From NCBI GenBank assembly GCA_011033025.1, contig WFMF01000254.1:62001-126000 (forward strand): a DNA stretch of 64,000 nucleotides. The letters are read 5' to 3'. The notes below the pieces were generated by a model. That model saw nothing but the letters and a program-made list of their open reading frames with translations. It ran no database searches and had not been told where the DNA came from. The DNA comes from Beroe forskalii. Lineage: Eukaryota; Ctenophora; Nuda; Beroida; Beroidae. Positions 1 to 11,747 of the stretch are shown here, in pieces; position 1 is the stretch's first letter; each line of letters opens with the position of its first letter. Position numbers and translations under genes: made by a program.

Positions 1-991
1 TTTGCCGCACCTTGCTTTCTTTATCATATTTTCAGTTTCAATAATTATCGTGGTTTCGCCTCCTTTTATTGACGTAGCTTGTTCATTGAATTAGTTGCCG
101 GACTCCCATATTTCATTGTGTGCTGGGTCTTGTAATGTGTATCTTTCCGTAGTGTTATGTGCTTTTTGAATTGTAATTACTTTTTCTTCTGGGCCTATTT
201 TCCATTTCCGTTTTGTTTTCTGACAATTTTAGAATGTGAAATTGAATTCTATATTCCAAACTGAAACACGGTCCGGTCCTCGGACTTGTAATTTTTTTCT
301 TTGAAATTCACGAAATTCACAAGATCCTTCGTTCAAAGCCTAACTTGGTCAAAATATTATCACTGCACGACCTGCTGAATACACTCAACTCTATAGAGTC
401 AAGAACTCCCAAATTTAAACTTTTCACAATTTGTTGTTATAAACATCACCATTGCCAGACCAACAATACTTTTCTCAAGCAACTATAATTATACTTTAGT
501 GTGCATTGGATTGATAAATCACATCTGATCGCTATTTGATAGATCGCACAAATCGCAGTTGATCGCTATAAATATATCTCTCGATTGCTCGGGAAGTTTG
601 GCTCCAACATCAGCTCTGTAGTCGTGCATGGTGCCCTACTGTTAGCATGAACTCCTAACAATTCTAACATTCTGCCAACATCTTATAATGATACTACTAC
701 TGTAGTGTACACTCTCAATATAACCGTCAAGAGTCAAGACGAACCCATAATCAAGGTGTATAATAATATTACATTACTAATTTATATTATTCGAGACCCT
801 CGTGCACTGTATGTCAACCAATGTAATACTATACCATGTCTTCGTTAATTCGAAATTTGTTTATCTTTAAACAGTCATATTTTATTAGTATTATTATTAG
901 TATTGCATACACAAAGTTGTTTCCTCGATATATATTTTGTTTTGAAATTCCTTACACTCGTCTCGTTTTATATGAAGAGTTGTTGTAAGAT
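1..991. other. No gene recognised; AT-rich non-coding DNA
   Basis: No open frame with recognisable protein content was found on either strand. An in-frame TAA lies two codons before the ATG at 992, so coding does not simply continue leftwards in that frame. Earlier exons of the PDZ gene could lie outside the window. Confidence 0.5.
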
Positions 992-3900
992 ATGGGGTTG
1001 CTAAAGAAGAAGAAAGATGGAAAGAACCCGAGTAAAACTCCTGCATCAAATCGCTTCAACAAACCTAAGTCTCCCTTGGAGATTGTTGGTACGTTGCCAA
1101 AACAAATCTCTTTCCGAATAAATTTTGCTTTTGTCTTTTCTCTCCTCTAGACCTTCAAAATTCAAACGTCTCCCACAAAATGTTGCATGTTCCAGTGATC
1201 GCGCTCTGTAACTGTTCTTCAACCCATCTTCTTGAACCACTGTTTTGAACCAGCGCCCCCTCAGAGCCCTTCTCCACCGCCCCCACCTTCACAAACCGGA
1301 AGAAAGAGCCCGTCCTACCCCGGGACAGAATGGACAGCTGCGGCAGCAACAAGAGCGGCAACAGCGTAGACAACGGCGCGGCAGCGCAAGCCGCCGCCGC
1401 GCTGGCCACGCCCACTGCCGCCACCACGCCGTCAGGGCACGTGTCGCGCGGCGCACGGACCCACCAGCGCTCAGCCAGCTCCTCGTCAGCCAGCCAGCGG
1501 TCCATGCACAGATCCCACAGTGGGTCCAGGAGACCCGTGTCCGGCCCCGTGGCGGCAGGGGTGGAACCCACAGCCACCGGACTGAGAGCATTGGGGCCAG
1601 CTCCACCTCCAGTGGATCCACCACTTCCAGCCATAGAGCCCTCCCTCCCGGTAACTATTGTACTGAAGTGTTTCGTTAACAGTTTGTTTAAACGTTTTGT
1701 TTTGTAAGGGGTAATGGAGGGACAGTTGAAAGACACCGTGATTTAAACAAAATCATCTCTTGCACAAAGTCCAACGAAGTGAAAGACATGACCACCTATT
1801 TGTCATATATCCACAAATGGTATGCACTATGCTATTTTAGGTAGCTTATGGCTAGCTACTGTATTCGCCAATTATTTGCTGGGGACAAAATTCTGCTGCG
1901 ATCCTATATAACGCTAACAATTATTATTTCGGTCAATTATTTCATGAGGTTACTTAAAGTGCACCGTGAAACATCGATTCGTTTGAATTAACGAATAAAT
2001 TATCTCAAAACCTTGATTTTGAATTTTGACTCCAAAATAGTTGCCTTTTCAGAGTTCCCAGCGCCCAGTAACAGCACCCTTCAGATGACATTGGAAGAAC
2101 TGTGAGTCATGTCGATATTGTTTGTTGCATCAGTTTCAGTTTTAACCATCAATAGTGAAAAAATTCCTCGAAACCATTAAGAAATAAAAGAGCGGCTTAT
2201 TTACAGCGAATTAAACTTATAAAATAACAATTTGCTCATGTTTATCCCGGCCAGCAGCGCACACTAACCCCACTTATTCAGGATCAAGACAGCTCGTGTC
2301 TGTAAAGTTCCCAAGACGAAGCGAGGCTACGGTTTCCATGTGAAGGGGCTGGCAGAGAAGAAGAAGACCTTCACTCCTTCCGTGGAGGCTCCCTGTGCTC
2401 AGTTCATGTTCGCTGTGGACGAGGGCAGTGAGTCCCATAAAGCAGGCGTCCTGGCAAACGACTTCATTTACCAGGTACGCAGGAAGTAGGGTTAAGATAG
2501 CTTAAGCTTTGTATTCGGCAATGGGCATGTATTCTAGGCATGTCTTCTAGCCCCCCCCCCCCTAGATTTTTTCCATGGGGGGCCTTTTGAAAACTGAGGG
2601 GGGCTAAATTTTCATAAGCGAATTTTCGCATGTAGTCCCATGATTTCAGTATAACACCGATTTTTCTTGCGAATTGGCGCGTGGGTGTTTCTGAAGGCTT
2701 CAAACTTTCAAAACACAAAACGAATTATTTCTTGGGATCTTTGGAGCCATGCTCATTGACCATGGTCATCATTTGAGAACCGTTATAACCATGTTATCTT
2801 TGAATTTCTGATTTAATTCACGAAATCCAAGTCCTATTGGGCACCGATTTTAATCTCATTTGAGTAATAACCGATGTTGTTGTTCAGAAATTGTGAATTG
2901 TAACACGATCATCAAAATATAAGGATTTATGTTATTTTCTGGAAATTCATTTTCTCTGGAATAAAATCCATTATATATTATTAAAGTTTTAGTGCTGTAA
3001 AAATTTTGGTGTGAATTTATTGAGCTTCTGTAGAAATGAAAAGAAAAAAACTTAAAATTTGAATTAATTCTCTTTATCCGGCGAATGACTACCACGTTTC
3101 CTCCTCAGGTGAATGGAAAAGATGTTAGTCTCGCCTCGCACAAGGAAATCGTCGAACTGATCAAAAAGAGCGGAGATCCTCTGGTTCTCTCAGTCATACA
3201 AGTCTCCACAAATGGTGAGTAAGCTTCTGTCTCCACTAGTGGCAAGCTAGCCAGATTTTACTTCCATCAATAGTTAGTTAGCCAGATAATATGCATAGAA
3301 ACATAGAATTAGCTATTTTAGATTTATTGCTTACCTGCAATATCACAATTTCCTTTTAGTTTAGTTTAGATGCTCATCACATTTCCTGCTTTTAAACCTG
3401 CTGACCGCTAACCCGCTGTGCAGTTACCGCAGCGCCAGTCACCGCCGTCGCCCCGCCGCCCGCTGCGCCCGCGCAGCCGCCCCCGCCCGCCGTGCCGCGG
3501 CGGGACCCCAAAACCCGGCTCCAAGGCCCGCGGGGCACGCTGAACAGAAGCGCCAGCCTGGCTGCCAACACGTCCCACAACTCCTCCATGTCGAACGGTG
3601 AGTGGGTATTCAGGGGTTCTACTGAGCAAGGTGTAGAGTGACAGTCGTCACTTTCCATTGTACAAAACATGGAGTACTAGAACTCCATTTTGGGCTGAAA
3701 CAGTTTTCAAATGTCACACCTGCCCTTCTTTCAAATTCTTACATTTATTTATTTTCAGGTGAAGAGAGTATCTACGCTAATGTCGAGGTAAGCTGCCCCT
3801 TGATAAATATTATTAGGTCTTTTGACTCAATTTTGCTGTCACCGATGAAGATTTTGCAAAGAATCGTGACCACGACCTTCTTTACTTTTATTAATCTGAG

Positions 3901-5010
3901 AAGAATGAACTGCCCACATGTCTTATGTCTAATTAGTTAGGTATGTCTAATTAGTTAGGTACACTACGTTACTGTTGATATACAGTTGCCTAGCAATTTG
4001 ATATTGCTGGTTTCTTAGGGCTGTTCATACTTAATTCGATATTCTTTCATGGGCTTATCAGTTATCACTTATTTACTGCTACCTTGCACTGGTATTCTAC
4101 CTAAATATGGTTCGGAAGGGATATCAAGTATCATAAATCAAGTTTAATTTACCCTCAATTTCCGTACAAGTGCTGCCGTGTATTTTAAGTACTCGGCAGC
4201 ACTTTTCAAGTTTCAATAAAATTAGAATAAAAGTCCCTGAAAATATCAAACCCTCGTTCCTGCAGCGCCAGAAGACGCCCACCCCAGAACGCAGTACCGA
4301 GCTCCACACCCCGCCAGCCCTGGCTGCGGCCATCGCCAACCACAAAGCGCGCGGCTCCCTGGAGCGCATGAATTCTGCGCCTGGAGGCATGGCGCGAGGA
4401 GATGGGTACACCCGGAGCAACACAATGCCAGCCAGACATCCCCCGCCGTTAGAGGAGAAGGAGGAGAAGAAGGGTTCATTCAGTCAGTCATTCATTTATT
4501 CATTCATTCATTCATTCATTCATTCATTCATTCATTCATTCATTCATTCATTCATTCATTCATTCATTCATTCTTTGATTATTAATATTGTGTCCTCAGA
4601 TAACACTGTCTAACTATAATTTTCTTCCAGAAGAAGGAAGAGCCTGTGATGATTCCCGTACTACCTCAAGCTTCAACCTCAGAAATTCTCGAACAACGAA
4701 AACGGTACAAATTCTATGCCATGTTCAATCCCTGATCCCATTTTGAGGATGCTTCATTTGAAACATCTCCTTTTCATTCCATTTTAGTGCTATGATCTAC
4801 ACTATCTCACTATGTCACTAATCAAGGTATGGACGAAATAGCAACTGAAGCTGCGGTTGCACAACACCCCGCATACCGCCTAACCTTAACCGTTTTCTCC
4901 TGCAGGTTAACAAGCATCAAACACAGACAACCAGTCACTCCTCTCGACCCAGAGTGAACCGGTCAAACCGGTCAGTGTCAGCCGCTCCCCCGACAACAGA
5001 CCTGTGTTAG
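992..5010 (+). CDS. Shank-like PDZ-domain scaffold protein, multi-exon
   Basis: PDZ domains bind C-terminal peptides of membrane receptors, and Shank proteins scaffold signalling complexes. The PDZ domain is spread over exons 2053-2101, 2282-2474 and 3109-3214. It has the carboxylate-binding loop GYGF, the FTPS insert and VDEG segment typical of Shank PDZ domains, and the final VNGKDV and EIVELIKKSGD strands and helix. Later exons are 3424-3597 (proline-rich, then RGTLNRSASL), 3759-3787 (contains YANVE, a possible phosphotyrosine site), 4266-4473, 4631-4704 and 4906-5010 (stop TAG). The phases agree from 2053 to 5010. Upstream, a lysine-rich exon starts at ATG 992 and ends at 1088, and a CpG-rich Ser/Ala-rich exon ends at 1650. 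The frame that fits the 2053 exon is not the one that fits the 992 exon, so the first part of the model is uncertain. Ankyrin, SH3 and SAM domains of full Shank were not seen. Confidence 0.72.
4484..4573 (+). repeat. (ATTC)n microsatellite
   Basis: About 22 uninterrupted copies of a TTCA/ATTC tetranucleotide begin about 10 bases after the likely donor of the PDZ-gene exon ending at 4473, so they are intronic. Confidence 0.95.
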
Positions 5011-5704
5011 ACGATGCGACGCCACCCAAGTCCAAAATCCTCTGAGGAGTAAGTCTCTCCGTGACATTGCATTCCTATCTCTCTCATTTTATTTTCACCT
5101 CATATGTAGACTCTGTCATTTTCCTTATGTCAATAGCCCTCATGAACCGTGGTGGAATTTCTTCCAGAATTTCAGTTTAGTTGCTGATTTTTTGGACGAA
5201 ATACATTTTATTGTATTTATTCCGTCATACAATATCATGCTGAATTGTAAATGTGTAAATTGTAAAACGTGTAATGATTGATGAATTGGATATTTAAATA
5301 TGACAGTTTATTTCAGACGCTTGGTACTTATTCCTGATCTAGATCATTGAACCTTTAACATCTTCCTTCCTTGTGAATCATGGGCTGTGATTTTGTTGTC
5401 AACTTTTCTGATTCTTATCTCTACTTTCGTAAATCTTGGGAACCATGATGGTTAAACTTTCATTAAACTTTGTAACAGGACACTGACGTGCTCACACACT
5501 CATTAATAACATCAGCCTTTGAATACGTCAGAGAACTGGTTTGTTGAAGGTTCCAAAGTTTAACTGTCGCACTGAGCGATAAGATGTGTCACGGGATGCA
5601 GGGCGTGGCATCTGAATGTGCACATTATGGCAATACATACAATGATTAAACAGGACAAGTCTATAACAGCGGGTATTCTTTATTAACTTCAATCCTTGAA
5701 TTCA

Positions 5705-5820
5705 TGGCATGTTCTCATTGAGATTTATGGGGGATCTTAAAACACTGCCTCTCTTTGGTAACAAATGACATGTTCTCATTGAGATTTATGGGGGATCTTA
5801 AAACACTGCCTTTCTTTGGA
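5705..5820 (+). repeat. Tandem duplication of about 64 bp
   Basis: The segment running from CATGTTCTCATTGAGATTTA to the CACTGCC motif occurs twice in a row with about 95 percent identity. The stretch 5011-6628 around it otherwise holds the 3' flank of the PDZ gene and no recognised gene. Confidence 0.85.
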
Positions 5821-6077
5821 ATAAATGGAATTGACTTATTGCAAAAACTGAAAGCTACTATCTATGATCTAGTATACTTTAACTCAAAGGCATTGTACAT
5901 CTACTGTGCTAAAAGTGGAACTCTGCCTGGTACTGCTGAAGTGATCAGTGTCACTACATCTTTTACTATGCCCTTAGAGTTATCAAAAGCTACCTGAACT
6001 AAAGTGACATACGCGTATGCGTATCAGTATAACATTAGCAAAAGCATTGATTGCATGCCCGTCGCATCGCGATTGGT

Positions 6078-6145
6078 AATACAAAGAAGACCCTTTTCTC
6101 CACAGCGCGAGGGCGCGCAGAGAGAAAAAGGTCTTCTTTTGTATT
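6078..6145. repeat. Short hairpin (inverted repeat)
   Basis: Arms AATACAAAGAAGACC and GGTCTTCTTTTGTATT flank a GC-rich centre (GCGCGAGGGCGCGC) about 500 bp upstream of the MED6 start. This is probably a MITE remnant; no target-site duplication was found. Confidence 0.7.
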
Positions 6146-6628
6146 GCGACGGAAGGCGCGATCCACGGTCTTCACTTACGGCGCAGCCACTGTGCTCATT
6201 ATGAATTTGAATTTGAAAATTGTGCACATGCTGGTCTGTACTGTTGTAAAATATTGTTTCATTGAAATATTGTTTCATTGAAATATTGTTTCATTAATCC
6301 TAGCACATTATGAATTTGAATTTTGAAAATAATTTTTACAACACAATTACAGTATAAATTTTTCCCATTAAGATATTTAAAGAAGCTTCTTAGTTGTGCT
6401 GAGGGAAAGCACTTAGCCAATCATAAAGATTGTTAACAAGGCTACCTGCTAAGGATATATTCATAATATATTTTTCGTGTTCACAAGAATTTTCATTGCT
6501 GGAAATTTTTATGTCAAAAAACTTATGTAAGAAATGTGCCAGTAGGCACAAGTCTTGTTTAATTTAGTTATGTTTCATTTGCATCTTTCTGACTATTGCA
6601 CCACAAATTTATGTATGATAGGAGTATT

Positions 6629-9427
6629 ATGGCATCAGAAAATAAATTGAGTATATCATGGAAAGAAAACAGTTGGGTTCCTCATCTATCTCCTCATAAT
6701 GTTTTGGCATATTTCTGTCAAAGGAGTAATCCATTCTATGATAAGACATGTAACAATGAAATTGCTAAGATGCAACGCTTAAATGCAAATCAACTTCTTC
6801 AAATGAAAGGTATGTACAGAAAAAAGCATCTTTTCATTCTTATGCTTCATACATAAAGCTTTGCAGCCATTTCTTGAAGCAATAAATCATGATTTTTTGC
6901 AAATTTAACCAACCTTACTTAATGGGGCTCAAACAATTATCAAATACCTCAGCTAAGTTACTCTGCTGACATAGAACAAATTAGTTTAATGATGATTCAT
7001 GATAGCTTTGTTGTTTTGACTGTTTTAATACAGAAATTTACTGTATCAAGTATATCGGGCTGAAATTTTGCTGTTAACTACCTGCTCAGCCAATTCAACC
7101 TCATGTGTTTTTCCTGTTGCAAATTTTCCTCTTTCACTGGGAGGAAAAATTTAATAGTCTTATTTACTTTTTTGAGACTTTTTTGAGAGTTTGAGTTCTA
7201 TTTGCTTTACAGGAGTTGAATATACCCTTCTTCATGTTGATGAACCAAGTGATTTGATGATCATAAGAAAGCAAGAACGGCACAGCCCATCTCATGTTGG
7301 TACTATTTCCATTATAACGACCAATTTCTGAAAATCTGCCATTTCATTAAAAATAGATATTTGCATAGATACTAAATACCTACCTAAGCTATAGTGATTA
7401 AAACCAAAGTTTTCTCTCTGGATCGAAATCTCGACCTTACAATTTCAGGTAGTTCCCCTCGCAAACTTCTACATTCTGCATGGTACTATCTATCAAGCTC
7501 CCGACTTGCACCATGTTCTTAACTCTCGTCTTGCTGGAGCTCTCTTTCACCTCCAAGAAGCGCTTGATAAAACGTTGAAGATGAGCAGGTATGATGATTT
7601 CGTGTTGTTGTCATAATGTGTGACGCATTCTGCTCCTTGAGAACAAACCCAGCTGCTCCCTGAGCAAACCCAGCTCCTTGAGAGCAAACACAGCTGCTCC
7701 CTGAGAGCAAGCCTAGCTGCTCCATGAGAATAAAACAAAGCACAAAAGTCACCAAAACAAATAAAGCACACTGCACAAGGGGCATAAATCTGGGTCCCAC
7801 AACAAAATGTCAGATACAGGCATTCTTTTCCATCTTCTTGTCCTGGATACTTGAAAGAAATAAAAAATTGGAGGAGAAACCTTTGCCTTTTTCATCTCCT
7901 TAAACAGGAAATTGAGCGTATATTTTCGACTCAAGTCGATTAGGCAGTTAACTTCTTGAGTTGAGGCCATTGGGGTCTATCACCCTATTGGACCTTATAG
8001 TTAAGCGTTCAATAGTCTGCATAGTTACCTGCCCTCTGCTATTCAGACTATTCGGCACGCCAACATATCAGCCGCGCCGCACCCTTGCGGCATGACTGTC
8101 ACCCCTCAGACTTAATTGTTAAATGTGAGGGGTCTTGTCGTCGGCACAGCGCATCTTCAGAAGCGCACATACATACATACATCTGCTTGTACGCCACACA
8201 TCATGGCAGTGCTTATAGAAATGGGGCGTGCATTTGGGTAAATGGCATTTTTTGAAGCTAAACTTGCAGGTTGAATGTTATGGTCACCATCACTTTTTAT
8301 AAATATGTAAATATACCTAATGTCTTTACAGTTACAAATCTCATAACTTGTGTTCTGATTGATTTTTTTGATCTGATTTTCTTGATTATATATTTAGTGC
8401 TGTCCAGGTGTGTTCAGGCAAACAATACTTATCAAATCGAATTCTTGATGAAAATCTAGTTTCAGCCTAAACTGTACCATGGCTTTATCAGGCAGAGGCC
8501 TTTTGAAAGTTTGTAGTATACCCACACACCTCTATAGATAAGACATTGCACTAGGTATAGCCAAAAGGTGACCACGTACTAGGTAGTCCCAAGACTACTT
8601 TGACTACGTGTCCTTAATTACTGCTTATAAATACAGTGGTTTATAGTAAAACGCAGAATAATGAGTTGTATACTTGTATACTTGTAGGTTTATAATTGCT
8701 ATGATGTTGGCCATTCCTTGCCATAATATATTTAAAATTGTATGCTTTACTCGATCTAAGAGCAATGTATGTATGTATTATGAAGTGTGGTTATTTTGTT
8801 TATTTTTGTGTGTTCATTGATAGTTCTAAATTTATCATACCCTGCAACGTCAAAATGAGCGAATTCTTCTCAGATACCATTCAAACAAAGGGCACTATTG
8901 GTCATTTGATCCCTTGGAGCCTTCACAAGAAGAGAAGCTCAGGAACGAACCATGTTCACAGTTTCAAAGAGAGAGGTATATTTTTTCGTTGAATAACTTC
9001 TATGAATTTTTGTTGAGCTCTTTTTTATTCAGCTCATCAATTATCGATTAACTGATTAGCTAATGCTGCACTTACCTGTAGCAGCTTAGGCGGCTAGATG
9101 ATTTTCTTTTTATAAGAATATTGATTGACGATTTTAAAGCGTGGAACTAGTAATATATTCTATTTGATATTATTGCTTTATTGTGACAAAAGCTATAAAT
9201 TGTAAAATTTTGATGCTCCAGGAGATTCGAAATGATGCTGAAAACAAAAGCCAGTAAATAAAACCCCTAGAAAATAGGTAATTAATTGAATATCCTTGAC
9301 TTTCAGCGTGGATAACTTGATAGACATCCTGACTAAGAAATACCAACATTTCATGCTGAAAAGTGGTCCAGTAGCCCCTCCACCCCCCACCACCCAAGAA
9401 CAAGCCCAAGACGGGGCTCAGAGATGA
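6629..9427 (+). CDS. MED6: Mediator of RNA polymerase II transcription subunit 6 (MED6), complete
   Basis: MED6 is a conserved head-module subunit of Mediator, which links transcription factors to RNA polymerase II in the nucleus. Five exons join in frame: 6629-6809, 7213-7299, 7453-7588, 8874-8975 and 9307-9427 (TGA), giving 208 residues against about 246 in human MED6. Family landmarks include RSNPFYDKTCNNE with KMQRL in exon 1, GVEYTLLHV and IIRKQERHSP in exon 2, YQAPDLHHVLNSR in exon 3, NKGHYWSF in exon 4 and VDNLIDILTKKY in exon 5. The ATG at 6629 matches the usual MED6 N-terminus; an ATG further upstream is not supported by homology. The third exon uses the AG at 7451-7452 rather than the one four bases earlier, because only that keeps the conserved VPLANFY frame. 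The tail ends in a short proline/glutamine-rich stretch and lacks the longer lysine-rich vertebrate tail. Confidence 0.93.
7625..7735 (+). repeat. Degenerate tandem repeat in MED6 intron 3
   Basis: About four copies of a roughly 25-bp unit containing CAGCTGCTCCCTGAG and GAGCAAAC. It is intronic, and the open frames over it are not conserved protein. Confidence 0.7.
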
Positions 9428-9492
9428 AAATACTCTGTAATGAACGTTAGAATAAACTGTTCAGAAAGAATTAAATACGAAGTTATGAAGTA

Positions 9493-11352
9493 CCCTAATC
9501 AATATCATTGAGAGCGGAAGACCATATGGAGACGACCAAAAAAGGTCAAATTCTGATACGGACTAAAATTATTTAACAGTTTTCGTTCAATTTTCTAGTT
9601 TTTGCAGCTAAATCTATCGGGCAGTCAATCTCGCCCCTGATTCAGGTGCTTTAGCTTATTATTCTCTTACTCTGATTATGATATAGCGCACAGAAAAAAT
9701 AGGCAGTTAAAATGTCATCATCATCATAGTGAAATGTTGTTATTTGAACCGCCTGTTTTCTGCACAATGGCATAATGATATGTTACCATGTCATAATATA
9801 GGACGTAAAAGTATGCAAGTACTGGAGAGCGCCTACAAGCTGTGAAAGTGATACTTTGGGGAGCATCCGGGAGCAATGGCAATGGGTTTTCCGATCCCCC
9901 TCGAGAGCGAAAATCATAGATTAACGTTGGATAATCCACTTTGTAATTAGATTTGGTTTTCGGTAATTTTGGTTTTCGAGCCCGCACAGAGCAGGAAAAC
10001 AAATCGAATTTTCGGAGATCGTAATGCTTGATCTCAAGCGTAAAGAAGGAGAAATAGTGATGATCTACCTACGGCCTACCTCTATATACTGAGTAGGTAC
10101 AGGGTGCGCCAAAAGTCTTGTCCCCTTTTACTTTTTTGATTATTCGAAAAATACAACAGATATTTCGATTCTGTAAAAAGTTTCTTTAAATATAACCAAA
10201 GAATGGCGGATTCTGAGATTTTTAGGTTGCTTAGACGTCCATAGCAACCACACGAGTTCCCATAGCAACCGACCTAAAAATTTAAGATTTCTGACATTTT
10301 TGACATATCGATCTAGACCACATTTTCTCTTTCGATTGGTCATCATACAGGATAGATATTTCGATTCTGTGAAACGTTTCAGTGATCATAACCAGTCAAC
10401 GCTGAATTCTGAGATTCTCAGGTTGCTATGACTTTCAGAGCAACAACACGAGTTCCCATAGCAAACGGACTCAGATTGGAAGAAATCTGTGTTTCTTTAA
10501 AAAATTAAACTTGTTTATTGCCATTTATTTCAATTTTATTGTTGATAGAAAGGGTAGTTTATAATACCAAACGTTCAAGCACAGTGAATCTAGCTCAATA
10601 GGGGTTCAATGCATGTCCCCAATAGTCTCCATGAGTGGAATTTGGGGCTAATTTCAGTGAAAATCCTTAAATTTTAAGCCCGGTTGCTATGGAAACTCGT
10701 GTGGTTGCTATGAAAGTCATAGCAACCTGAAAATCACAGAATTTAGCATTGACTGGTTATGATTACTGAAAACTTTTCACAAAATTGAAATATATATCCA
10801 GGATGAGGACCAATCAAACAGTAATTTGGTCTCGATTTATATGTCAAAAATTCCAAAAATCTTCAATTTTTAGGTCGGTTGCTATGGGAACTCGTGTGGT
10901 TGCTATGGATGTCATAGCAGCCTAAAAATCTCAGAATCCGCCATTCTTTGGTTATATTTAAAGAAACTTTTTACAGAATCGAAATACCTGCTGTATTTAT
11001 CGAATAACCAAAAAAGTAAAAGGGGACAAGACTTTTGGCGCACCCTGTAGGAAGGGTAATGAGTAAATTTTGTATCGCTATGTCACTCTGTACTCATCAA
11101 TCTGTTTCAAGCAGTCGTTTCGTTTTGCAAGTTGTAGGTGTAAAAAATACGTCGATTTTTTCCGTATTTTGAAAAATAAACAATCATGATCAAAGTGGAA
11201 CACCTATAATATGAAAATAACTTGAGCAAATACCCCTAAATTTCGTCAAATATCGCACAGTATATATTTTTGCCAATTTGGGGGATGCGCCTGAAAAAAG
11301 AGAACCAAATATTTTCTTGGGGACGACCAATCGATTACGATATTGATATGGG
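9493..11352. mobile_element. Non-autonomous hAT-like DNA transposon, copy 1 (with nested MITE)
   Basis: The element is flanked by the 8-bp direct repeat ATGAAGTA at 9485-9492 and 11353-11360. Its ends are imperfect inverted repeats (CCCTAATCAATATC at the left, complement of GATATTGATATGGG at the right). Without the nested insertion it is about 910 bp and nearly identical to the copy at 22936-23853. No transposase is encoded. An 8-bp duplication fits hAT or P superfamilies; the TIR does not decide between them. It lies 66 bp past the MED6 stop codon, probably in its 3' UTR or flank. Confidence 0.88.
10100..11047. mobile_element. Palindromic Tc1/mariner-type MITE nested in the hAT-like element
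   Basis: The element begins CAGGGTGCGCCAAAAGTCTT and ends with its complement, flanked by TA at 10098-10099 and 11048-11049. The related copy at 23.5 kb has one TA and no insert, so the empty site is visible in the same window. The inverted arms extend inwards for more than 200 bp, with internal repeats of a segment containing GGTTGCTATGGGAACTCGTG. It is 948 bp long and non-coding. Confidence 0.92.
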
Positions 11353-11597
11353 ATGAAGTATGAATGTTCAACCCTAGTAATATGAAGTAAAATCAAGGTG
11401 CTTCATGTTCCTGTCTGCACTACGTCATGCTCTTCATGCACCTCATTATCTGCATCATCTTGATCAGGTTTTTCACGTCGTGGGATTCCGTGAGTGTGTC
11501 GGCCATCTTGTTTATCTCATTTGTACACAATGCTTCCTCATTGAGCGTCATTAGGCTGTTACCTAACGCCTGTGAGTGGGACTGTGTTTTTATTTAG

Positions 11598-11747
11598 ATG
11601 GTTTTTACTTCTATTCCAACAGCTGTAACAGCCAATGGCAGGAATCGAAGGATTCAAGACAATATAACCATAAGCCAGGCTGCTCCCAGAAAGAAACTTG
11701 TTAAATTCGTTACGCCAAATTTAAGCAAATTTAACAAGGCAAAGTGA
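11598..11747 (+). CDS. Possible small orphan ORF or terminal exon (49 aa)
   Basis: After a plausible acceptor (TTTATTTAG) an open frame starts with ATG and ends in TGA. It is lysine- and arginine-rich towards the end (PRKKLVKFV, NKAK). It matches nothing I recognise and lies after the MED6 stop, so it is only a candidate exon of an unseen gene or of a non-coding transcript. Confidence 0.2.
   Translation: MVFTSIPTAVTANGRNRRIQDNITISQAAPRKKLVKFVTPNLSKFNKAK

Noticed and set aside
1155..1736. Long minus-strand open frames over the CpG-rich PDZ exon
   Set aside because: They mirror the GC-rich coding strand and have no protein family content.
6596..6628. Longer MED6 N-terminus from an upstream codon
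   Set aside because: The added residues are not conserved, and the family N-terminus fits the ATG at 6629.
7392..7470. Acceptor at the first AG (ATTTCAG) of MED6 exon 3
   Set aside because: It would break the conserved VPLANFY frame; the AG four bases later fits.
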